Counted from the first letter of the stretch, positions 52,321 through 62,274 are shown. The stretch is DNA of 64,000 bases from Actinokineospora pegani (GCF_009745975.1 NZ_WHOL01000107.1:124001-188000), one strand, 5' to 3'. The notes: a model not told the origin generated them from the letters alone. Made by a program: numbers and translations.

Positions 52321-52386
52321 ACTGGCCGGAGTCTAGGAAGGCCATCCGAGAGAAAGAACTGATTGCCGATCTCACTACCGGCCAGT
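52321..52386. promoter_or_regulatory. Candidate operator: separated inverted repeat in the oxidase/TetR divergent promoter
   Basis: ACTGGCCGG at 52321-52329 and its exact complement CCGGCCAGT at 52378-52386, 48 bp apart. One lies near each divergent start. Two inverted sites placed this way could bind the adjacent TetR protein and repress both genes. The tract between is unusually AT-rich and likely holds the promoters. Confidence 0.45.
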
Positions 52387-52399
52387 AGGGTCGGGGCGC

Positions 52400-53023
52400 A
52401 TGGCCGCGTTCCCGTCGTCGTGCCCGCCGTCACCCCGTCGAGTCGACGCCAGGCGCAACCGCGAGACCATCCTGCGCGTCGCCGACGAGGTCTTCGCCGA
52501 GAGCGCCGAGTTCGCCTCGCTCGACGAGGTCGCCCGCCGCGCCGGACTGGGCCGGGCGACGGTCTACCGGCACTTCCCCGACCGGCACGCCCTCGGCGTC
52601 GCGATCGCAGACCGGCACGTGGCCGCCATCCGCGCCGCGGTCAGGTGCTGCCTCGACGGCGAGCTGCCCCTGCGTGACCTGCTGCGCGCGATCCTGTCCG
52701 CCCAGGTCACCCGCCGTCCCCTGGTGCGGCTGTTCCAGGAGATGCCGCCCGGCGAGCAGCTCCGCCACGTCGGCGTCCTCACCCGCGAGCTCGAACCCGC
52801 CTTCCACCAGTCCCAGGCCCGCGGCGAGCTGCGGCCGGACCTGGTCATCGCCGACCTGGAACTCGTCTTCGAGATGATCGAGGGCGCCATGGCCACCGGC
52901 CCGTACACCCGCGACCGCGTCGCCTCCACCCAGCGCCTGGTCGTCGCGGTCGTCGACGGCCTGTTCGCCCCGGCCGGGCACCGCGGCGCCGTCGAGGACC
53001 CCAGCGCCCCGCACCAGGGCTGA
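52400..53023 (+). CDS. TetR/AcrR family transcriptional regulator
   Basis: 207 residues. The DNA-binding domain is evident: NRETILRVADEVFAES, then ASLDEVARRAGLGRATVYRHF (the last part is the recognition helix), then PDRHALGVAI. The remaining ~140 residues form the ligand/dimer domain, similar to the TetR group with C-terminal AefR-like helices. It is divergent from the cholesterol-oxidase-like gene across 102 bp containing an inverted repeat, so it probably controls that gene and itself. ATG 52400; upstream GGG is only a weak binding site. Confidence 0.88.
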   Translation: MAAFPSSCPPSPRRVDARRNRETILRVADEVFAESAEFASLDEVARRAGLGRATVYRHFPDRHALGVAIADRHVAAIRAAVRCCLDGELPLRDLLRAILSAQVTRRPLVRLFQEMPPGEQLRHVGVLTRELEPAFHQSQARGELRPDLVIADLELVFEMIEGAMATGPYTRDRVASTQRLVVAVVDGLFAPAGHRGAVEDPSAPHQG

Positions 53024-53046
53024 CGCCGCTGTCACACCTCGACCGG

Positions 53047-53086
53047 CTGTCTCGTCCAAGTGGTGAGACCGAGACGAGGGAGACAG
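53047..53086 (+). promoter_or_regulatory. Possible RBS-sequestering hairpin or operator before the NmrA-like gene
   Basis: CTGTCTC at 53047-53053 is complementary to GAGACAG at 53080-53086; outer GAC/GTC bases could extend the pairing with a 3-base bulge. The right arm overlaps the ribosome binding site of the ATG at 53090. It may affect translation or be a protein-binding repeat. Confidence 0.3.
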
Positions 53087-53089
53087 GTC

Positions 53090-53806
53090 ATGCGGATCGC
53101 GGTAGCCGGTGGGACCGGCGCGGTGGGGCGGCACGTGGTGGAGGTGGCGCGCGAACGGGGGCACGAGGTGCTCGTCCTCGCCCGCTCGGCGGGCGTCGAC
53201 CTGGTGACGGGGGAGGGGCTCGACCTGGCCGGGGTCGACGCCGTGGTGGACGCCTCGAGCGTGCGGACCGCGAGCGCCGACACCTCGACCCGGTTCTTCG
53301 AGGCGGTGACCCGCACCCTGCTCGCGACCCCGGCGCCGCACCTGGTCGCGCTGTCGATCGTCGGCTGCGACGTCGTCGACATGGGCTACTACGAGGGCAA
53401 GCGCCGCCAGGAGGAACTGGTGCTGGCCGACCCGCGCGGCACCGTCCTGCGGGCGACGCAGTTCCACGAGTTCGCCGGGCAGATGCTCGAGCGGACCAGG
53501 AAGGGCCCGTTCATCCTCGCGCCGAGGATGCGCAGCCAGCCGGTCGCGGCGCGCGAGGTGGGCGAGGCGCTCGTCGACCTGGCCGAGGGGCCGCCGGTAG
53601 GCCGGGCCGAGGACCTGGCCGGACCGGACGAGCACGACATGGCCGACCTGATCCGCAAGGTGAAGCAGGCCTCGCGGATTCGCGGACTGCTCGTGCCGGT
53701 CGCGCTGCCCGGGGCCGTCGGCAAGCAGATCCGCGCGGGCGGCCTGCTGCCGACCGGCCCGGGAGCGCGCGGCAAGCAGACCTTCGACGAGTGGCTGGCC
53801 CGGTGA
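53090..53806 (+). CDS. NAD(P)-binding NmrA/SDR-like protein
   Basis: 238 residues of the atypical short-chain dehydrogenase fold. It begins MRIAVAGGTGAVGRHVVE, with the GxxGxxG dinucleotide motif. Later it has LSIVGCD and YYEGKRRQEE, where Tyr and Lys are near the positions of the SDR YxxxK pair. Proteins of this type sense or use NAD(P)H, or act as epimerase-like reductases on unknown substrates. ATG 53090 follows GAGGGAGACAGG. Its stop overlaps the GTG start of a small membrane protein, so the two form an operon. Confidence 0.85.
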   Translation: MRIAVAGGTGAVGRHVVEVARERGHEVLVLARSAGVDLVTGEGLDLAGVDAVVDASSVRTASADTSTRFFEAVTRTLLATPAPHLVALSIVGCDVVDMGYYEGKRRQEELVLADPRGTVLRATQFHEFAGQMLERTRKGPFILAPRMRSQPVAAREVGEALVDLAEGPPVGRAEDLAGPDEHDMADLIRKVKQASRIRGLLVPVALPGAVGKQIRAGGLLPTGPGARGKQTFDEWLAR

Positions 53807-54204
53807 GCCCCGCCGTCCGCCGCGGGCTCCTGGTCGTCTTCGCGGTCTCCGCCATCGGCATCGGTGTGTGGTGCTACTTCGCGCCCGCCCACTGGTACGC
53901 CACCTTCCCCGGCTTCGGGCTGACGTGGCTGCCGGTGCTCGGCCCGTTCAACGAGCACCTCGTCGCCGACGTCGGCGCGTTCTACCTGGGGTTCGGCGTG
54001 CTGAGCCTGGTCGCCGCGCGTCGCCCCGCCGACACGGTGCTGGCCGGGTGGGGCTGGGTGGTGTTCAGCGTCCTGCACTTGGTCTACCACCTGCGGCACC
54101 TGCACATGTACTCGCTGCGCGACCAGGTGTTGAACGTCGTCGTGCTCAGCTTGTTCGTCGTGATGGGGGCTGCTTTGCTCGTGCCGCAGCGCAAGCGAGC
54201 GTGA
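53803..54204 (+). CDS. Small integral membrane protein, four predicted helices
   Basis: 133 residues starting with GTG that overlaps the preceding stop codon (GTGA). Hydrophobic segments lie at about 10-29, 55-70, 78-100 and 108-126, ending with the basic tail PQRKRA. The His-rich stretch HLVYHLRHLHMYS between helices 3 and 4 is notable. I recognise only a general resemblance to small actinobacterial membrane proteins. Coupling to the NmrA-like gene suggests a joint but unknown role. Confidence 0.75.
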   Translation: MSPAVRRGLLVVFAVSAIGIGVWCYFAPAHWYATFPGFGLTWLPVLGPFNEHLVADVGAFYLGFGVLSLVAARRPADTVLAGWGWVVFSVLHLVYHLRHLHMYSLRDQVLNVVVLSLFVVMGAALLVPQRKRA

Positions 54205-54305
54205 CGCCGGTGGGGCGGGGACGGCGCGCACGACCCGATCGGCGGGCGCCGATGAGTTCGGGGCCCGCGGCCGGTCGTACCTGGTGACCCCGACGAAGGA
54301 GCGCC

Positions 54306-54797
54306 ATGTTCGACCTGCACCCCGCCGCCGACGCCACCGCGACCGTGATCGCCCGCGTCACCCCCGACCACTACGCCGCCGCCACGCCCTGCGCCGGGTT
54401 CTCGGTCGCGGACCTCCTGGCCCACCTCGACGAGGTCGCCGGTGTCCAGGAGCGCCTGCCCACTCATCCCGCCGCGACGGCGGGCAGAGTGCGTGCCCTG
54501 GCGGCGGAGTGGTCGGCCCCCGGCGCCTGGACGGGCACCGGGTTGTTCGACCTGTCGAACGCCACCTGGGGGCGGATCGTCCTCACGGAACTCGTCGTCC
54601 ACGGCTGGGACCTGGCTCGCGCCACGGGTCAGCCGGTCGCCTTCCCCGACGAGACCCTGCGGCTGTGCCTGGACCACGTCACCGAGTTCATCCCCTCGGC
54701 CCCGGTGCCGGAGCTGTGGGGGCCGCCGGTCCCGGTCGCGCCGGACGCCTGCCTGCTGGACCGCGTGCTCGCCACCACCGGCCGCGACCCCGCCTGA
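54306..54797 (+). CDS. TIGR03086-family protein (mycothiol-dependent maleylpyruvate isomerase/DinB-like fold)
   Basis: 163 residues. TPCAGFSVADLLAHLDEVAG near the N-terminus and TELVVHGWDLARATGQP (about 95-111) are the hallmark segments of TIGR03086 proteins. The histidines supply the metal site in the DinB/MDMPI four-helix bundle. Members are thought to be mycothiol-dependent transferases or isomerases, often detoxifying. The substrate is unknown. GAAGGAG lies 5 nt before the ATG. It is a little shorter than the usual ~190 residues, with the loss in the central loop. Confidence 0.85.
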   Translation: MFDLHPAADATATVIARVTPDHYAAATPCAGFSVADLLAHLDEVAGVQERLPTHPAATAGRVRALAAEWSAPGAWTGTGLFDLSNATWGRIVLTELVVHGWDLARATGQPVAFPDETLRLCLDHVTEFIPSAPVPELWGPPVPVAPDACLLDRVLATTGRDPA

Positions 54798-54807
54798 GAA
54801 CGGGTGG

Positions 54808-55155
54808 TCAGAGGCCCATCGACTTGCGGATCTCGGCGAGCTTGTCGGCGCCCGCCTTCTTGCGCTTGTCCAGTTCCTCGTCGAGGGACTTCACGTCCGG
54901 GCCGCTGCCGCCCAGGCCCGCCAGCTCCTGGGAGCCCTCGGCGGTGGCCGAGCGGCCCTCGATGCGGGAGCGGACGTAGTCGAAGCTGGGCACACCGCCC
55001 TCGGTGTAGTCCGGATCGGGGAGCTGGGTGGCGGGGGAGGCGGGGACGACGGCGGAGGGCTCCTCGACGATCTCCGCGTCGACCGGGGCGTCCTGGGTCT
55101 GAGGGGTCTGCGAGTCCCGGGCCTCGGGGTCGGCCTGGGGGTCGGGGTTCGTCAT
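54808..55155 (-). CDS. Hypothetical hydrophilic protein
   Basis: 115 residues, strongly acidic and Pro/Ala-rich at the N-terminus (NPDPQADPEARDSQTPQTQD), which looks disordered. A basic, probably helical C-terminus follows (SLDEELDKRKKAGADKLAEIRKSMGL). No family recognised. Third-position GC is normal and GGAG precedes the ATG at 55155, so it appears to be a real gene. It stops 10 bp from the convergent TIGR03086 gene and is 50 bp downstream of the hydrolase gene on the same strand, possibly co-transcribed. Confidence 0.7.
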   Translation of the reverse strand: MTNPDPQADPEARDSQTPQTQDAPVDAEIVEEPSAVVPASPATQLPDPDYTEGGVPSFDYVRSRIEGRSATAEGSQELAGLGGSGPDVKSLDEELDKRKKAGADKLAEIRKSMGL

Positions 55156-55205
55156 GGGGGTGCTCCATCCGGGTCGGTGCTCCCCACCGACCATAGCCGG
55201 AGGGG

Positions 55206-56090
55206 TCAGTGGCGCGCGGGCGGAGCGAGTTCGCGGACCAGGAACTCGACCTGGTCGGCGACGGCCCGCTCGAACGGCTCGCCGCGGTAGATGTCGAAGT
55301 GGCCGACCGGGTACTCCACGACCGAGCCGCGCGGGGCCTTGGCGGCGTAGCGCAGGGTCGGGCCTGCCGGGGCGACCGAGTCCCGGGAGCACACCGCGAA
55401 CAGGACCGGGCAGGTGATCCTGGCGGCGCTGCGGCCGGGCAGGTAGCGGCCGATGTGCAGCCCGATGCGGCCCGCGACCCGGTCCGGGAAGCCCGCGGCG
55501 GGGAACAGGGCGCGGTAGCCGGGCTCGGCGTCGGGCGCGGTCATCAGCGCGGCCGAGCCGGGCGGGCCGACCAGCGGGACCAGGGTGGGGGAACGGCCGA
55601 GGAGGGCGCCGAACTGGTCGCGCAGGACGGCGGGCATGAGCTTGAGCAGGCTCTTGAGGCCCAGGGCGCGCACCGAGGCGGGGCCGTTGGTGAACGGGCA
55701 CTGGGACACGACCGCGGCGACCTTCTTGTCCCGGGCCGCGGCGGTCAGGACGTGTCCGCCGCCGAAGGACGAGCCCCACAGCGCGACCCGGGTCGGGTCG
55801 ACGTCGGGCAGGGTGCGGGCGTAGGCGATCGCGGCGGCCCAGTCGGCGAGCTGGCGGTTGATGTCGAGCAGTTGGCGGGGCTTGCCGCCGCTGGCGCCGA
55901 AGTGCCGGTAGTCGAAGACCAGCGCGGAGATCCCGGCCTCGACGAAGCGGGTGGCGAAGGCGTCGAGGCCCATCTCCCTGGTGGCGCCGAGGCCGTGGCC
56001 CAGGATGACCATGGCTCCGGGCTCGGCGGCCGGGTACAGCCAGGCCGCGCAGGTCGTCCCCCCGGACGGGAATGTCACCTCGGTGCGCAC
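55206..56090 (-). CDS. Alpha/beta hydrolase
   Basis: 294 residues. Oxyanion-type HGLGA (about 34), nucleophile elbow WGSSFGGG (Ser about 108), acid in CSRDSVAP (about 240) and His in VGHFDIY (about 268) form the triad. It resembles dienelactone-hydrolase/acetyl-xylan-esterase-like hydrolases of actinobacteria. It is likely a cytoplasmic esterase. GTG 56090 with GGAGGGG 5 nt before it is the best start; the frame is open to 56207, but that part lacks a site. It is divergent from a Baeyer-Villiger monooxygenase. An esterase next to such an enzyme could open the ester or lactone it makes. Confidence 0.88.
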   Translation of the reverse strand: MRTEVTFPSGGTTCAAWLYPAAEPGAMVILGHGLGATREMGLDAFATRFVEAGISALVFDYRHFGASGGKPRQLLDINRQLADWAAAIAYARTLPDVDPTRVALWGSSFGGGHVLTAAARDKKVAAVVSQCPFTNGPASVRALGLKSLLKLMPAVLRDQFGALLGRSPTLVPLVGPPGSAALMTAPDAEPGYRALFPAAGFPDRVAGRIGLHIGRYLPGRSAARITCPVLFAVCSRDSVAPAGPTLRYAAKAPRGSVVEYPVGHFDIYRGEPFERAVADQVEFLVRELAPPARH

Positions 56091-56199
56091 GACTGCCCCT
56101 CCGCCCTGGTCCACCTCGCCATCGACCGTTGTCAGCACCCGGCCCCGGCGATAGCCTACCGATGAGTAGCTTCTGGTCAACCTCATCGTGGAGGCACGG

Positions 56200-57678
56200 A
56201 TGCGCACCTGTGACGCCGTTGTGGTCGGCGCCGGCTTCGGCGGTCTCGGGGCGGCGATCGCGCTTCGCGAGCTGGGCTACACCGACCTGCTGATCGTCGA
56301 CCGGGAGGACGGGGTCGGCGGCACCTGGCACGTCAACCACTACCCGGGCCTGGCCGTCGACATCGCGTCGGTGACCTACTCCTACTCCTTCGCGCCGAAC
56401 CCGCACTGGTCGCACGTGTTCGCCCGCGGCCCGGAGCTGAAGAAGTACGCCGAGCACGTCGCCGACACCTACGACCTGCGCCGCCACCTGCGCCTGGGCA
56501 CCACCGTGCTCGGCGCGGAGTGGGACGCGGCCGCGGGCCGGTGGGTCGTGCGCCTCGACGACGGCGAGACCGTCGCCGCCCGCTTCCTGCTCACCGCCAC
56601 CGGGTTCCTGTCCCAGCCCAAGAAGCCCGACATCCCCGGAGTCGACGACTTCGCGGGCACCGTCGTGCACACCGCCGCCTGGGACGACTCGTACGACGCC
56701 GCGGGCAGGCGCGTCGCCGTCATCGGCACCGGGGCCACCGCCGTGCAGCTCATCCCCGAGCTCGCGCGCACGGCCGCCGACCTCACCGTCTACCAGCGCA
56801 CAGCCATCTGGGTCACGCCCAAGCTCGACGGGCGCATCCCCAAGGTCGTGCAGCGGCTGTTCGCGAAGGTCCCGTTCACGCAGCGGGTCGCGCGCGCGGC
56901 CAACTCGGCCGTCCTCGAGGTCATCATGGTCGTCGGCGTGCTCAACTACCGGCGCGCCAAGCTCGCCAACAAGGGTGCCGAGGTGCTCGCCCGGCTGCAC
57001 CTGCGCCGCCAGGTCCGCGACCGCCGCACCCGCGAGGCGCTGACCCCGGACTACTCCTTCGGCTGCAAGCGCCCCACGTTCTCCAACGACTACTACCCGG
57101 CGTTCAACCGGGACAACGTCCACCTCGAGACCGCCCGCATCGACCACATCGCCGCCGACGGGATCGTCACCGCCGACGGTCGCAAGACCCAGGTCGACAC
57201 CTTGGTCTTGGCCACCGGGTTCGACCTGTGGGACACCAACTTCCCGGCCATCCCGATCACCGGCCGCGACGGCCTCGACCTGGGCACGTGGTGGCGCGAC
57301 ACCCGGTTCCAGGCCTACGCGGGCGTCACGGTGCCCGGCTTCCCGAACCTGATCAGCCTCAACTCGCCCTACTCCTACAACGGGCTCTCCTACTTCTCGA
57401 CCATCGAGTCCCAGATGCGGCACATGAAGCGGCTGATCGGCGAACTCCAGCGCCGCGGCGCGGACACCTTCGAGGTCACCGAGCGCGCCAACGCCGCGTT
57501 CCTGGACCGGATGACCGACCTGCTCGGCGACTCGGTGTTCGCCCTCGGCAACTGCGCCCCCGCCCGGAGCTACTACTTCAACCAGCACGGGGATGCGGCC
57601 CTGCTGCGCCCCACCTCCACCGCCAACGGCAAGCGCGAGGCGAGCGGCTTCCCGCTCAGCGACTACAGCTTCGCCTGA
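56200..57678 (+). CDS. FAD-dependent Baeyer-Villiger-type monooxygenase
   Basis: 492 residues. FAD motif GAGFGGLGAA at about 10, second (NADPH) Rossmann motif GTGATAVQ at about 175. Between them is the Baeyer-Villiger fingerprint FxGxxxHxxxW, seen as FAGTVVHTAAWDD (about 152). Enzymes of this type insert oxygen next to a ketone to give esters or lactones, or oxidise sulfides, using NADPH and O2. ATG 56200 has GGAGG 5 nt upstream. It is divergent from the hydrolase gene, forming a plausible ketone-to-ester-to-alcohol pair, perhaps linked to the sterol-oxidising gene nearby. Confidence 0.92.
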   Translation: MRTCDAVVVGAGFGGLGAAIALRELGYTDLLIVDREDGVGGTWHVNHYPGLAVDIASVTYSYSFAPNPHWSHVFARGPELKKYAEHVADTYDLRRHLRLGTTVLGAEWDAAAGRWVVRLDDGETVAARFLLTATGFLSQPKKPDIPGVDDFAGTVVHTAAWDDSYDAAGRRVAVIGTGATAVQLIPELARTAADLTVYQRTAIWVTPKLDGRIPKVVQRLFAKVPFTQRVARAANSAVLEVIMVVGVLNYRRAKLANKGAEVLARLHLRRQVRDRRTREALTPDYSFGCKRPTFSNDYYPAFNRDNVHLETARIDHIAADGIVTADGRKTQVDTLVLATGFDLWDTNFPAIPITGRDGLDLGTWWRDTRFQAYAGVTVPGFPNLISLNSPYSYNGLSYFSTIESQMRHMKRLIGELQRRGADTFEVTERANAAFLDRMTDLLGDSVFALGNCAPARSYYFNQHGDAALLRPTSTANGKREASGFPLSDYSFA

Positions 57679-57854
57679 GCGGGAACAGGCAACACCCCAC
57701 GTCAGGAATTCACCGCCGCCCGTGGTTTCCGGTCGGTTCTCAATAGGACAAAGACTGGACGAAACCGCCATTCCCGGTGACTTCGCGCCGTGCTTCCCGC
57801 AGGATCGAACCCGCGTCCGAACGCGAGGGTCGGTCGTGAACCGGGAGTGGCGAG

Positions 57855-58448
57855 ATGGGCGAACGGGAACCGCGGGACGCGGATGCGGCGGACGAGTGGA
57901 TGGACGCCCAGATCCGCGCGCACCTGGAGCGCCTGCACGCGGGCGACGAACGGGCACTGGCCGACATCCTGGCCCTGGTGCGGCCGATCGTGGCCCGCAA
58001 GGTGCGCTACCGCATGGCCTCGCTGGGCACCGCGCACGAAGACGTCGTGCAGGAGATCTGCCTGGCGCTGGTCAAGGCGATCCCGACGTTCCGCTGGGAC
58101 GGCAAGCCGTTCATGGCGTTCGTCTCCGGCATCGCCGCGCACAAGATCGCCGACGCCTTCCGCGCCCGCGGCCGCGACCGCACCGAGCCGTTGGCCGACC
58201 CGTGCCAGCGCCCGGACCCCGGCGTCGGCCCGGAGCAGGCGGCGCTCAACGCCGAGTTGGGCGCGCACGCCCGCTCGCTGGTGGACACCCTGCCCGCCGC
58301 CCAGCGCGAGATCCTGCACCTGCGCTTCGTCATCGGCCTGGGCTCGGTCGAGACCGCGCACGCCGTGGGCTCCACCCCGGGCGCGGTCCGCGTCGCCCAG
58401 CACCGGGCCCTGAACACCCTGCGCAAGCGGCTCAAAGGCCAGGCCTGA
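57855..58448 (+). CDS. Sigma-70 family (ECF-type, SigD/ShbA-like) sigma factor
   Basis: 197 residues. Region 2 (EDVVQEICLALVKAIPTFRW, then FMAFVSGIAAHKIADAFRAR, about 55-105) and region 4 (LPAAQREILHLRF...GAVRVAQHRALNTLRKRL, about 150-195) are both intact. The FVSGIAAHKIADAFRA segment is typical of the SigD/ShbA group of actinobacteria, linked to vegetative growth or ppGpp-dependent gene sets. No anti-sigma gene lies next to it. The next two genes share a conserved upstream motif and are candidate targets. ATG 57855 with a modest GGGAG-type site. Confidence 0.88.
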   Translation: MGEREPRDADAADEWMDAQIRAHLERLHAGDERALADILALVRPIVARKVRYRMASLGTAHEDVVQEICLALVKAIPTFRWDGKPFMAFVSGIAAHKIADAFRARGRDRTEPLADPCQRPDPGVGPEQAALNAELGAHARSLVDTLPAAQREILHLRFVIGLGSVETAHAVGSTPGAVRVAQHRALNTLRKRLKGQA

Positions 58449-58454
58449 CCCGTT

Positions 58455-58480
58455 TTCGCCCGGAATGTCGCCTGTGGTCT
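58455..58480 (+). promoter_or_regulatory. Conserved promoter-like motif, copy 1
   Basis: TTCGCCCGGA, 7 nt, CTGTGGTCT, ending 9 bp before GTG 58490. The same layout recurs at 59477-59502 before the paralogous gene. The coding start is so close that the transcript may be nearly leaderless. Confidence 0.55.
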
Positions 58481-58489
58481 CATTGCGCC

Positions 58490-59449
58490 GTGGTGGACTT
58501 CGACCTGGGGTGGTTCGACCCGGAGCTGCACGCGGCCGTGAGCGCGGTGTACTCGGGCGACCCCGTTCCCGCGGTGGACCTGGTGGCCTCGACCCGCGGC
58601 GACTGGGCCAGGCGCGAGCTCGTGGTGGACGTGCTCGGCCCGGTCTCGCTGGCCGTGTTCGACGAGATCCCGGACCGCCCCGGCGCGGCGCTGCTGCGCG
58701 CGTCCGCGCTGTGCGCGGCGGGCTGGGAGACCAGGGGTGGTCAACTGGCCGCGGAGACCGAGCGGGTCCAGTTCCAAGGCATGGCCGACTACCACGCCGA
58801 CGCGCGCGAGTGCGTCGCCGAGGCCGCCGCGGCCGATCCGGAGGACCCGGTGCCGTGGTCGGTGCTGCTGACCTGCGCGCTGGGCCTGCCCACTGACCGG
58901 GAGGAGCCCGGACGGGCGTACCTGGCGGTGGTCAGCCGGTTCCCCGGCCTGTACTCGGCGACGAAGAACCGGCTCATCTCCCTGGCGCCGCGCTGGTACG
59001 GCTCGCTGGAGGAGATGTTCGGCTTCGCCACCGCGCACGTCGAGGACCTGCCCGACGGTGACCCGCTGCTGGCGCTGGTGCCCGCCGCGCACATCGAGGG
59101 CCACGTGGAGAACCGCGTCGAGCAGGACGCGACGGGCGGGCGCTGGCGGCGCGCGGCCAGGAAGGGCGCCTACCTGCGCGACTGGGAGGTCATCGCGCAG
59201 GTCGACGCCGCCTCCGACCGGCTGCTGGCCGGGCCGGGGACACTGCCCCACCCCAGGTCGATGACCGCCCACCAGGTGTTCGCGGCGTTCTACCTCGCCG
59301 TCGAGCTGCACGGCGGCGGGTCCCCCGTCGGCCGCACCCGGCTGGCCAGGCACATCGCCAACGCGGGCCCCGGCCCGGTCACCTGGCCGTGGAGGTACTT
59401 CGGCGACCACCAGAAGCTGTTCCAGCTCGCGCACGACGTCCGGCCCTGA
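58490..59449 (+). CDS. Conserved hypothetical protein, paralogue 1 of a tandem pair
   Basis: 319 residues, soluble, Trp- and acidic-rich, probably mainly helical. It shares with the next gene the order PELxAA, STRGDWxRRxLV, VFDEIPDxPxxALLR, DPEDPVPWSxLLxC, FGFAxAxxxDLPDGxPL and HQVFAAFYLxxEL. No catalytic motif or known domain recognised; the repeating helical pattern could be TPR-like. GTG 58490 is preceded by a conserved promoter-like motif and no clear ribosome binding site (GTG 58493 is an alternative). It lies 41 bp after the sigma factor gene, which may direct its transcription. Confidence 0.75.
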   Translation: MVDFDLGWFDPELHAAVSAVYSGDPVPAVDLVASTRGDWARRELVVDVLGPVSLAVFDEIPDRPGAALLRASALCAAGWETRGGQLAAETERVQFQGMADYHADARECVAEAAAADPEDPVPWSVLLTCALGLPTDREEPGRAYLAVVSRFPGLYSATKNRLISLAPRWYGSLEEMFGFATAHVEDLPDGDPLLALVPAAHIEGHVENRVEQDATGGRWRRAARKGAYLRDWEVIAQVDAASDRLLAGPGTLPHPRSMTAHQVFAAFYLAVELHGGGSPVGRTRLARHIANAGPGPVTWPWRYFGDHQKLFQLAHDVRP

Positions 59450-59476
59450 CCGTTCACCCGGAGGGGGGTGACCGCC

Positions 59477-59502
59477 TTCCCCCGGACGGCGCACTGTGGT
59501 CT
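59477..59502 (+). promoter_or_regulatory. Conserved promoter-like motif, copy 2
   Basis: TTCCCCCGGA, 7 nt, CTGTGGTCT, ending 10 bp before GTG 59513. Same half-elements and spacing as copy 1 at 58455-58480. Confidence 0.55.
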
Positions 59503-59512
59503 GATACCGCGC

Positions 59513-60466
59513 GTGCCGGACCTCGCCCAGGGGTGGGAAGACCCCGAGCTGCGCGCCGCCGCCCTCGCCGCGGGAGAGGGCGACCCGGGGCCCGCCATCG
59601 ACCTCGTGACCGCGACCCGGGGCGACTGGGACCGCCGTGACCTGGTGATCGGGTTCATCGGCGACCACGTCCTGCCGGTCTACGAGAAGATCCCGGACGT
59701 CCCGGAGACCGCCCTGCTGCGCCCCGCCGCGTGCGCCACCGCCGGGTGGGGGTCACGCGGCCCGGGGCGCGGCGCCACCGTCACCCGCCTGGGCGTGGAG
59801 GCCGCGGCGGACTTCATGGCCGCCGCGGACGAGTTCATCATGGAGGCGGCCGAGTTCGACCCCGACGACCCGGTGCCCTGGTCGCTCCTGCTGGCCTGCG
59901 TCCTGCCGTTCGCCGCCGACGACGAGCAGCCCGCCTCGGCCTTCATCGAGGTCGTCCGCCGCGCGCCGCTGCTCTACAGCGCCCGCCTGAACCGCCTGCA
60001 ATCGCTGGCCCCCAAGTGGTTCGGCACCCGTGAGCAGATGCTGGGCTTCGCCCACGCCACCGCCGCCGACCTGCCCGACGGCCACCCGCTGCACGCCCTG
60101 GTCGCCCTGGCCCACCTCGAGTCCTACCTCGAGACCCTCACCGAGGGCGGCTTCTTCAAGCGCCTGCGCCGCGGCACCGGCTACCTCCGGGACGAGTCCG
60201 TCCGCGCCGAGGTCGACGCCGCCTCCGACCGCCTCCTCGCCACCCCGCCGTTCGGGGGCGGGCGCCACCCCCGGTCGGGCTCGGCGCACCAGGTCTTCGC
60301 CGCGTTCTACCTGGAGCTGGCGGAGGGCTTCGCCTGCTCCGCCCCGGCCCGCTCCCGCCTGGCCCGGCACATGGCGCTGGCGGGGGCGGGCCCGGACGAG
60401 CTGCCGTGGGCGTACTTCGGCGACCCGGTTGACCGGTTCCACAAAGCCCGGTCGATCCGGGGCTGA
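59513..60466 (+). CDS. Conserved hypothetical protein, paralogue 2 of a tandem pair
   Basis: 317 residues, homologous over its length to the preceding gene product (for example TATRGDWDRRDLV, DPDDPVPWSLLLAC, LGFAHATAADLPDGHPL, HQVFAAFYLELAEG). Function unknown; no transmembrane segment or signal peptide. GTG 59513 is chosen because the conserved CTGTGGTCT motif lies directly before it; an in-frame GTG at 59468 would place that motif inside the gene. The pair is a local tandem duplication that kept its upstream control region, which suggests both are expressed under the same signal. Confidence 0.75.
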   Translation: MPDLAQGWEDPELRAAALAAGEGDPGPAIDLVTATRGDWDRRDLVIGFIGDHVLPVYEKIPDVPETALLRPAACATAGWGSRGPGRGATVTRLGVEAAADFMAAADEFIMEAAEFDPDDPVPWSLLLACVLPFAADDEQPASAFIEVVRRAPLLYSARLNRLQSLAPKWFGTREQMLGFAHATAADLPDGHPLHALVALAHLESYLETLTEGGFFKRLRRGTGYLRDESVRAEVDAASDRLLATPPFGGGRHPRSGSAHQVFAAFYLELAEGFACSAPARSRLARHMALAGAGPDELPWAYFGDPVDRFHKARSIRG

Positions 60467-60541
60467 GCGCTTCTGCCGCTGCCGAGCGCCACCGCACCCA
60501 GTACGATCTGTGCCGGAAGATCAACGCGAGGAGTGACACCG

Positions 60542-60574
60542 GTGCTGGTGGCCGAGGACGACATCTCCGGGTGA
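60542..60574 (+). CDS. Possible 10-residue leader peptide upstream of the ABC-F gene
   Basis: GTG 60542 with GAGGAG at 60528-60533, ten codons (VLVAEDDISG) and TGA, 99 bp before the ABC-F start. A TACGAT element at 60502-60507 could be the -10 box. A short CCGGG/CCCGG stem overlaps the stop codon. Short leader ORFs control several antibiotic-resistance ABC-F genes by ribosome stalling. Here it is a prediction only. Confidence 0.4.
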   Translation: MLVAEDDISG

Positions 60575-60673
60575 CCCCGGGACGGCGGGCGGTTCTCCCG
60601 ATCCAGGGTGGGACCGCTGGTCAGCCGTGCGCTCGTCCCCCTCTCACCCGACACACGCTTGGGGTCTTCCGGC

Positions 60674-62269
<1,596 letters not shown>

Positions 62270-62274
62270 CGGGC

